Positions 58,457 through 64,000 of a stretch of 64,000 nt of DNA are shown one piece after another. Numbering within the stretch: the stretch's first letter is position 1; every line of letters starts with the position of its first letter. The notes beneath the pieces were generated by a model. The model was not told the origin of the DNA and searched no databases. It saw only the letters and a program-made list of their open reading frames with translations. This stretch comes from an uncultured Phascolarctobacterium sp. (GTDB lineage Bacteria; Bacillota; Negativicutes; Acidaminococcales; Acidaminococcaceae), in NCBI GenBank assembly GCA_905207485.1, contig CAJLLL010000001.1:49736-113735 (forward strand). The letters run 5' to 3'. Both the position numbers and the translations under genes were made by a program.

Positions 58457-59917
58457 TCATTCGTCATCTTCCATACCTTCAAACAGCAATCGTATGCCAT
58501 AACGAAGTTCATTTTGCTGAGGCAAAACTACTTTTGTACGTTCTGCCGTTACTGCTTTAAACAGCGGCTCCAATAAATTACGGGCAAAATCATGCCTGCA
58601 ATCATCAGCATACATATCCTTTAATACATCCCCGTCAATAATATCTTTTAATCCATCCGCTATTTTCTCGCCTTCGCTCTGGCTGATTAAATAATCAAAA
58701 GACATATCTTTAAACACATCTTCTATAATTTGCAGCATCTCTTTGGCATCATCTTCAATAAATTCATCAAGCACAGCAGACGAAACACTGTTAGCTGCAC
58801 TTCCGCCCATAAACGAACCTAATAAACCTCCCACAATGCCGCCAACCGCTGTGCCTATCCCCGGAACAATCGACCCCAAAGCAGCTCCGGCCGATGCTCC
58901 TCCAACCCAGCCGGCTGTTCCGCCTGCAACTGTAGCTGTTGTATTGGTTAAATTTTTAAAAAGCTGAGCGCCGGAAATCCTGCCGCGGAAAATATTAATT
59001 ACATCCACACTCGAAAGCACTACCACAGATGCAGCGGCAGTTACTATGTTTCCGCGCAGCAGTTTAGAAGCACTTTTCATCGCCGCAGCGCCATAAATAT
59101 TTTTGCCGCTTCTTAAAGCATTAACAAGAAACTGTGAAGCCTTCGGTCCAATCATATTTACAATCGCATCGCTTGATGCTTTAAATGCACCACTTAAAAC
59201 GGTTTTTTGCAGCTGGCTCGTCAATACCGCAGTTAAAAAAGTTGTACCACCAACTTTTAATCCCGCTGCTGCCGCAGATTTAAGCGCTGTTTCAGAATCT
59301 TCACCATTCCATACTGATACAGCAAACGTAAGCGCCGCACTGATTCCAAAAGAATATCCGGCAATAACCATACCGTTCACCGCATCAAATGTAATTGATT
59401 CAATAGTACCTGCTTTGGCAATGTTTTTTGCCTGTTCGTAAGTAAAATTGCCTTTTCTTACAATATCTTTGGCTTTTGCCGGGTCAGTAACACCAGGAAC
59501 CTGCCCTTTTTTTATACGTTCCGCCATTGCTTTAACTGCATCGTTATATTTATCTGAAGGCACTTCAATCTGCATGGGTGTGCCATCGGCATTAAAATAA
59601 CGGAACTCGTCATTTTTAAAACATTCTTTAATGCACTTGGAGCCGCTGCTGCAATATTTAGACTGAATATTTATTCCGTCCACCATTCTGTCTGCTCCGT
59701 TTTTGGCATTATCGTCTCCAATAATATGTGCGCCCTTGCCATGCAGCATATCATATAAATGGTTAGCCCTTTCGGCAGCAAATCCATGCCCGCGCGGTGT
59801 ATGGAATTTGTCGGCGCTATAATTGGTTGCAGCATTGCTTACATTGCCAAACACAACGCTTGCTGCTTCCGCACCGGCAGATTTTGTTTTCCTGTTCTTT
59901 TTATTTTCATTAACCAT
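58457..59917 (-). CDS. Membrane protein with PD-(D/E)XK-like N-terminus and glycine zipper, unknown function
   Basis: A 486-residue protein of no family I can name. N-terminal soluble part (about 1-175): AAE near 47-49, GADRMVDGINIQSK (D76, D80, Q85, K87) resembles the D...QxK core of Mrr-type PD-(D/E)XK nucleases; C89, C95 and C99 follow. Then hydrophobic segments (about 180-205, 220-240, 288-305) and a glycine-zipper hairpin (about 328-372, GGTAGWVGGASAGAALGSIV and GIGTAVGGIVGGLLGSFMGG) typical of membrane pores. A charged tail (385-486) ends EGMEDDE. The nuclease reading is inference. Its start is ATG 59917; a possible -10 TATAAT is at 59970-59975. Confidence 0.75.
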   Translation of the reverse strand: MVNENKKNRKTKSAGAEAASVVFGNVSNAATNYSADKFHTPRGHGFAAERANHLYDMLHGKGAHIIGDDNAKNGADRMVDGINIQSKYCSSGSKCIKECFKNDEFRYFNADGTPMQIEVPSDKYNDAVKAMAERIKKGQVPGVTDPAKAKDIVRKGNFTYEQAKNIAKAGTIESITFDAVNGMVIAGYSFGISAALTFAVSVWNGEDSETALKSAAAAGLKVGGTTFLTAVLTSQLQKTVLSGAFKASSDAIVNMIGPKASQFLVNALRSGKNIYGAAAMKSASKLLRGNIVTAAASVVVLSSVDVINIFRGRISGAQLFKNLTNTTATVAGGTAGWVGGASAGAALGSIVPGIGTAVGGIVGGLLGSFMGGSAANSVSSAVLDEFIEDDAKEMLQIIEDVFKDMSFDYLISQSEGEKIADGLKDIIDGDVLKDMYADDCRHDFARNLLEPLFKAVTAERTKVVLPQQNELRYGIRLLFEGMEDDE

Positions 59918-60113
59918 AATGTCCCCAAATAATCATGTTAATTTGAAATTTATACTTTGACTAATACCTATTATACTGCTTTCAGCAATTTTGTTAAATA
60001 TGTTTATTTTGCAGCAATTAAGAACTTATAATTAAAATCCTGCTTTTCCATAATATAAGTAAGCAGAATTTTGTTATTTCTTCTTTTTATCATAATCTAC
60101 TATTTCAATAAAA

Positions 60114-60296
60114 TTATCGCCAGAATAGCAACGGAATAATTAAATAATTTATATTGCTCAAAATGGCATATAACAGCCACAATAATAAACCAAATAACGC
60201 CGTTATCAATAAAGCTGCAAACCAATGTGTCTGCAAAAAGCTGACAATAGCGGCAATAAACATTACACCAACAAAAATTATTTCAAGTTTACTCAT
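60114..60296 (-). CDS. Small two-helix membrane protein, unknown
   Basis: A 60-residue hydrophobic protein with two transmembrane segments (about 5-20 and 27-58; FVGVMFIAAIVSFLQ and LFGLLLWLLYAIL) and almost no soluble part. AAGGAG lies eight bases upstream of the ATG. It is the last of four consecutive tiny genes; the spacing to the preceding one is 13 bases. Holin-like or toxin-like activity is possible, but nothing proves it. Confidence 0.6.
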   Translation of the reverse strand: MSKLEIIFVGVMFIAAIVSFLQTHWFAALLITALFGLLLWLLYAILSNINYLIIPLLFWR

Positions 60297-60309
60297 ATTT
60301 CCAGCTCCT

Positions 60310-60408
60310 TCAAATGGTTATACCTTTTAAATACATCAATTTAAACAATGCAGAAAATAGCAGCGTTAAACAAGTTATAACCAGTAAATCTTCTATGCCC
60401 AAATCCAT
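60310..60408 (-). CDS. 32-residue membrane peptide, unknown
   Basis: Read by hand on minus: MDLGIEDLLVITCLTLLF, SALFKLMYLKGITI. One hydrophobic segment (about 7-26). GAGGTG lies about six bases upstream of the ATG, only a few bases beyond the stop of the preceding gene, and its own stop overlaps the ribosome site region of the next. It is too short for usual gene finders. Confidence 0.5.
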   Translation of the reverse strand: MDLGIEDLLVITCLTLLFSALFKLMYLKGITI

Positions 60409-60420
60409 CTAAAACACCTC

Positions 60421-60600
60421 TTATCCTAATAACACTTTAGTTAACGAAGAATTATCCGGCAAACTGCGTATACCGAATAATAAAATGAAAACAATAGTAA
60501 GCACCATTACCAATGCTTGAAAACGATAGTTCCAGCAAAAACGTTTAATTAACAAAAACGTTAAAGCAGTACAAAAAGAAGCAGCTAATGAATAAAGCAT
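60421..60600 (-). CDS. 59-residue membrane protein, unknown
   Basis: From ATG 60600 (MLYSLAASFCTALTFLLIKRF) this small protein has two hydrophobic segments (about 3-18 and 27-47, VMVLTIVFILLFGI) and a polar end. GGAG lies about 11 bases upstream. It starts one base after the stop of the 52-residue gene (TGGTAATATG), so translation is probably coupled. A longer frame from a TTG at 60645 is less likely. Confidence 0.55.
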   Translation of the reverse strand: MLYSLAASFCTALTFLLIKRFCWNYRFQALVMVLTIVFILLFGIRSLPDNSSLTKVLLG

Positions 60601-60601
60601 A

Positions 60602-60760
60602 TTACCACGTTCTCCATTTCGCAGATTTTTCCATACGAAGTACAAAAAGTATCATCATAATCTTTTGCTTTTTGCTTAACTCTTTAGATTTTAAAATAAA
60701 TTTTATAAAGCTAAGCTTGCTGATATATTTAGGCCATGTAGGTTTGCAGAAGTTCAACAT
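60602..60760 (-). CDS. 52-residue basic peptide, unknown
   Basis: Read by hand on minus; open frame starting MLNFCKPTWPKYISK and ending EKSAKWRTW. It is rich in Lys and aromatic residues with a short hydrophobic segment near 34-41. GGTGG lies seven bases before the ATG. It is the first of a run of four tiny genes. A TATAAT (60782-60787) sits just upstream, within the base of the preceding terminator. Confidence 0.5.
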   Translation of the reverse strand: MLNFCKPTWPKYISKLSFIKFILKSKELSKKQKIMMILFVLRMEKSAKWRTW

Positions 60761-60788
60761 AACCATTCCACCTTTTATTACATTATAG

Positions 60789-60825
60789 AAAATGGGATAG
60801 CCAGTTTTAGGCTATCCCATTTTTA
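60789..60825 (-). terminator. Terminator after the 99-aa gene
   Basis: AAAATGGGATAGCC/GGCTATCCCATTTT perfect 14-bp stem with a seven-base loop. A related hairpin ends the upstream gene at 61230-61262. Confidence 0.85.
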
Positions 60826-60838
60826 CGTTAAACATTTT

Positions 60839-61138
60839 TTATTCCATACATCTAAGTTTTTGCTGGGCAATCATAAAATCCATATCAGCAGCAGCTTTAA
60901 AAAACTTTCTTGCCCAGTCTTTGTCCTCATTTTCTAAAATGCAACCAAAGTCATACAAACCTTGCGCATCGCCTGCCTTTTTTAGTTTTTCATAAAGTGT
61001 CACCAGCACCTCGTCTGAATAGCCCACTTTTTCTACTTTGTCCTCCTCAAAGTTATCTGCAATAACGTTCTCATAAAACTCTTTTGCCAAAAATCCGCCA
61101 ATAAAACTGCCTACTGCCCATGCAATCGGAAATGCCAT
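60839..61138 (-). CDS. Small membrane protein with Sel1-like repeat, unknown
   Basis: A 99-residue protein with an N-terminal hydrophobic glycine-rich segment (FPIAWAVGSFIGGFLAK, 3-19) and a charged helical remainder that ends AQGLYDFGCILENEDKDWARKFFKAAADMDFMIAQQKL, similar to a Sel1 tetratricopeptide-like unit. It may be an adaptor that binds a partner protein at the membrane. GAGG lies nine bases upstream of the ATG. It lies between two related terminators, so it is a separate transcription unit or cassette. Confidence 0.6.
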   Translation of the reverse strand: MAFPIAWAVGSFIGGFLAKEFYENVIADNFEEDKVEKVGYSDEVLVTLYEKLKKAGDAQGLYDFGCILENEDKDWARKFFKAAADMDFMIAQQKLRCME

Positions 61139-61229
61139 GATAAAATACCTCGCTTTCTTTTAATACAATTTGACTTTATAAACTACTAACATCAAAGAGT
61201 AAGTCTGTCCCCCTTCCTTATCTATATAA

Positions 61230-61262
61230 TAAAAAACGAGATAGCCAAGTTGTGACTATCTC
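61230..61262 (-). terminator. Terminator of the HNH-membrane protein gene
   Basis: GAGATAG/CTATCTC stem with an 11-base loop followed by GTTTTTTATTAT on minus, 20 bases beyond the stop. Confidence 0.85.
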
Positions 61263-61281
61263 ATGAAATTTACATATTTTC

Positions 61282-63246
61282 TTAAATTGGTATAATTCCT
61301 CCAAATATGTCATCATCTTCTTGATTTCGAGAATTCAATAAATAAGCATCAATATATGAAAGTGTTTTTTTAGTATTCCAAAGTAACTTTTCATTATTAA
61401 CACCTAAAAACTTTTCCCACTCTTTCTCAAAATCTATATTCATATTAAATATTCTACTAATATTTTCTAATTCTGGAATTACATCATCACTATATAAATC
61501 CATTTCTCGTATATTCAACAATGAAGCTTTTAAACTATCTTTAATTTCCTGCATTTGGAGAGTTACTCTACTAACATAGTCATTATAATTTTCATTGCTT
61601 TGTTGAATATAACTATTCGTTTCTTCATCAAAAATCTTTTCTATCTTAGCAATTTTCAACCCATATTGCACATCAAACAAATCTAATTTATTTAAAACAA
61701 GCATTACTAAGTTAGTAGCCAAAACAGTTAATATTACTTGTAAAGGCTCAACTAAAAAATCAGGCAATGTAAATTGCTTTTGTAGATATTCAAATAATAA
61801 ATCCATAACCACCGTAGTAACAGTCATAGCTATCATTCTTGTTATAGCATCAGCTTTTTCAGCAGTTGTTTTTGTACAATCAAATAGTGTTTTAATACAA
61901 TTTACAATAGTCATTGTAAATTCTTTAACTATCTTCATTATTCTCTTTACAGTAGCTTTAAGCATATCTATAATAATGTCAAAAAATACTTTTAAAAATT
62001 TATTAAAAGAATTATCTATGCTAGTAGCTAATATATCTTTAAGACTTTTTCTCGTATATTTAATAATTCTATCGCCTGATATTTTAAAAGAAAGATAGAA
62101 TTTATCCAAATTCATGTTTTTTTGCGCCACAATAGTTTTTGTTTCATAAACTATCGCCGGTAACATATAATACAATATTTGTCCAGCAATAATTTTTTTA
62201 GCTGAACCAACAACCATTTTCCCTGCATCTTTAGCAACTACACCATATTTAGCATTCTTTATGATATTTATACTTTCTGCATTCATTGAGTGCTTATATT
62301 TTGCTTCAATTTCTTTTTTTACACTTGGTTTTACTTTACCATCTTTGCCTAAATAGCCTTTTTCTTTCAAAGTTTTTATTTTATTAACAGCTTTTTGTCC
62401 TCGGGAATTTTCTGTTTGTTCTAATTGCTTGCATAAAGCTTCTGTCATTTCACTTGGCGTTGCATTATACGTTACATCATTAACAACGATCCCTGATTTT
62501 TCTAAATTATTTTTTTCAGCACCAGTTAAGCCTTGCCTAATAACCTTGCCTTTCTTATTAGTAAATTCGTATACACGTATATCGCCTTTTGATGTGTTTG
62601 CTGATGCATGTATAATTTCATAATTGCTATCACTATTATAAAATTCCCGTAATTTTTCAGCATTGACATATCTTGAATTATACTTTGCTGCCTTTCTTGA
62701 TTGTATGTGATCTACATGCAAGTCGCTTTTTCCATCTTTTTTACCTTGACAACCAGTTAATTCATCATATATATTACCATCACTATCTGTTTTGCTATTA
62801 CGATACTCTTTCATTCTTTTTTTCTCATAATTATCGTTCTTTCTATTATCTTTAAATAAATCATCTTGTGCATTTTTAGAATTATTAATTATACTTTGCA
62901 TACTTTCTGCTGTTATACTATCCGAAAAATTATAAAAACTTTTCTTTAAATTTTCATCATTTTTTAATATATCAATATCATTATCATAACTAAAATTTAC
63001 TATTCTATTATAAAATTGGTCAGCGGTAATATAAAAATCGCCCATATCAAAATATCGGCGTACTACTTCGCCCGATAAATCTCTTGCAATATTAGTAACA
63101 AAACTTGAACCAACATTATTATCCAATACATCATACAATTTTGAATTTATACGTTCAATTGATGTTAAATATATTTCTTTTTCCTTTTCTATCATTTCCT
63201 GTCTGGCAATTAATATATCTTTTATTGCAACACCATTATTTTGCAT
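61282..63246 (-). CDS. Membrane-anchored HNH-like nuclease domain protein, unknown function
   Basis: A 654-residue protein, AT-rich gene. N-terminal helical part (1-150), then an HNH-like core (about 158-222): DELTGC, DLHVDHIQSRK (D179, H180) and HASANTSKGD (N217, K220), the pattern of an HNH nuclease with an Asn and Lys in the second helix. A basic linker follows, then hydrophobic segments (about 350-370, 465-485, 500-525) and a coiled C-terminus. A nuclease tied to the membrane is inferred. Ribosome site AGAGGTG lies six bases before the ATG and the gene overlaps the upstream coiled-coil gene by 11 bases, so the two are coupled. Confidence 0.75.
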   Translation of the reverse strand: MQNNGVAIKDILIARQEMIEKEKEIYLTSIERINSKLYDVLDNNVGSSFVTNIARDLSGEVVRRYFDMGDFYITADQFYNRIVNFSYDNDIDILKNDENLKKSFYNFSDSITAESMQSIINNSKNAQDDLFKDNRKNDNYEKKRMKEYRNSKTDSDGNIYDELTGCQGKKDGKSDLHVDHIQSRKAAKYNSRYVNAEKLREFYNSDSNYEIIHASANTSKGDIRVYEFTNKKGKVIRQGLTGAEKNNLEKSGIVVNDVTYNATPSEMTEALCKQLEQTENSRGQKAVNKIKTLKEKGYLGKDGKVKPSVKKEIEAKYKHSMNAESINIIKNAKYGVVAKDAGKMVVGSAKKIIAGQILYYMLPAIVYETKTIVAQKNMNLDKFYLSFKISGDRIIKYTRKSLKDILATSIDNSFNKFLKVFFDIIIDMLKATVKRIMKIVKEFTMTIVNCIKTLFDCTKTTAEKADAITRMIAMTVTTVVMDLLFEYLQKQFTLPDFLVEPLQVILTVLATNLVMLVLNKLDLFDVQYGLKIAKIEKIFDEETNSYIQQSNENYNDYVSRVTLQMQEIKDSLKASLLNIREMDLYSDDVIPELENISRIFNMNIDFEKEWEKFLGVNNEKLLWNTKKTLSYIDAYLLNSRNQEDDDIFGGIIPI

Positions 63247-64000
63247 TTTTTACACCTCTTTCTAACATCAAATTTTGCAACACATTGTCCTTTTGTCTTA
63301 ACAAAGCTATCTTCTTTTCTTTTAGATAGATTAACTCATTTTCTGTTTCATCAAATTTTGATTTACTAAATTTTGATGTAAATAAATTAGTCAAAACTGG
63401 AGTATTGTATATTTTTAAAGAAATAACATAAAAAGCATAAGCATTTTTTATAAACCTATAATGTTTATCATAAATAGTTCCTTGTAATGCAGCTATGCGA
63501 TTTTTAAAAATTATACTATGAACATCTTCATCATCTATAACTTTATTCTTTATTTCTAATACTTGGCAAAAAGCCTCTACAGTTTCAAATTCAGGCAAAA
63601 TAACATCTACAATCGTTGAATGAATTTCATTTAAGCAAATCATATAAAGCAAAGCTATTTCATTATTTTCTTTATAAAATTGCTCTTGATATTTCAAATC
63701 ATTTTTTAACTTTTCGTACTCATGATTCATTCTGCCGAGCTCGGCATTTAATTTCTCATTTTCTTTTTGTCGTTTAAAGTGTAAATAAATAGCTGCAAAT
63801 GCTGCTTTTAATAACTCAAAACTACCATCTAAATCATATTCATTTTTATATTCTTCTATTTGAGCTTGATTATTAGCAAGAATTTCATCAATAATTTTAG
63901 TAAGTTCCTCTTTATCACTTATTTGAGCATTATCTTTACTTAAAAAGTCTTTAATCTCTTTTTTTTCTTCAATAACTTTTAAGAAAATTTCTTTAGCTTG
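63236..64000 (-). CDS. Coiled-coil protein upstream of the HNH-membrane gene (cut by window edge)
   Basis: The frame is open from the right window edge for 254 residues; the internal Met at 63730 is not a start. Translation of 64000-63731 continues in frame (QAKEIFLKVIEEKKEIKDF...). The protein is Lys/Glu-rich with helical heptads (ELGRMNHEYEKLKNDLKYQ; ENELIYLKEKKIALLRQKD) and no known domain that I can see. It overlaps the HNH gene start by 11 bases, hence a likely partner protein. The N-terminus lies outside the window. Confidence 0.75.
   Translation of the reverse strand, partial: QAKEIFLKVIEEKKEIKDFLSKDNAQISDKEELTKIIDEILANNQAQIEEYKNEYDLDGSFELLKAAFAAIYLHFKRQKENEKLNAELGRMNHEYEKLKNDLKYQEQFYKENNEIALLYMICLNEIHSTIVDVILPEFETVEAFCQVLEIKNKVIDDEDVHSIIFKNRIAALQGTIYDKHYRFIKNAYAFYVISLKIYNTPVLTNLFTSKFSKSKFDETENELIYLKEKKIALLRQKDNVLQNLMLERGVKNAK

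Noticed and set aside
63236..63730. 164-residue protein as a complete gene
   Set aside because: The frame continues without a stop to the window edge, so the Met at 63730 is internal and the gene is partial.
57854..64000. att site or integrase of a mobile element
   Set aside because: I found no repeat of the tRNA-Leu 3' end and no integrase or transposase within the window.
1..64000. CRISPR array
   Set aside because: No regularly spaced direct repeats were seen; the repeats present are palindromes and terminators.

Overview
The window reads as a chromosomal segment of a Negativicutes bacterium, a Firmicutes lineage with an outer membrane; an Acidaminococcaceae or Phascolarctobacterium-like genome is my best guess by inference. 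The gene content and order are Firmicutes-like: dxs-ispA-xseB-xseA-nusB next to Asp23/AmaP, CIRCE-hrcA-grpE-dnaK-dnaJ, a glycyl T-box before glyQS, and 6S RNA-tcdA-rarA as in Bacillus. A 1147-residue type V autotransporter ending in an aromatic residue implies an outer membrane. Nearly all genes lie on the minus strand; nadE, the M20 peptidase, a sigma-like factor, tRNA-Leu and a 119-aa gene are on plus.

Layout. 1-5.6 kb: isoprenoid and exonuclease VII genes, a second TsaD/Kae1-like protein, nusB, and the Asp23-AmaP-DUF2273 envelope stress cluster. 5.7-13.4 kb: thrC, ybaK, nadE, tRNA-Val, yhdT-panF, an M20 tripeptidase-like gene and a small HTH gene. 13.4-18.7 kb: a gene-poor stretch with two large palindromic repeats, the autotransporter, and a divergent sigma-70-like gene. 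18.8-24.9 kb: tRNA-Glu, tRNA-Gln, a processive GT2 glycosyltransferase, pssA-psd for phosphatidylethanolamine, a WecG/TagA transferase, prfC, a zinc-ribbon protein and tRNA-Pro. 25-33.8 kb: ACT regulator-hom-thrB, plsY-der-cobO-DUF512 radical SAM protein, rarA-tcdA and 6S RNA. 34.2-38.4 kb: yqeY, rpsU, HIT protein, mtaB, rsmE, prmA. 38.5-38.9 kb: a probable type I toxin-antitoxin locus with Fst/par-like architecture. 39-45 kb: heat-shock operon under CIRCE, and hemW. 45-57.5 kb: DEDDh exonuclease, SulP transporter, glyS-glyQ with T-box, recO, a CNNM/CBS protein, era, cdd, ybeY, phoH, a lipoprotein cyclophilin and a hydrolase.

57.8-64 kb is the accessory part. It starts at a tRNA-Leu and turns AT-rich. 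It carries a 119-aa cysteine-containing protein, a 486-aa protein whose N-terminus has PD-(D/E)XK/Mrr-like residues ahead of membrane and glycine-zipper segments, four consecutive tiny proteins, a 99-aa membrane/Sel1-like protein, and a 654-aa protein with an HNH-like motif ahead of hydrophobic segments. The 654-aa gene is translationally coupled to a coiled-coil gene that runs off the right edge. Two unrelated proteins with a nuclease-like N-terminus and a membrane C-terminus in one island make this the best candidate here for an undescribed defence or antagonism system; that reading is inference.

Other points worth attention: era, and perhaps the CNNM gene after it, lack a usable ATG/GTG/TTG start and instead have well-spaced Shine-Dalgarno sites before ATA and ATT. 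The 6S RNA terminator runs directly into the ribosome site of tcdA. The psd promoter is embedded in the hairpin that ends the upstream operon.
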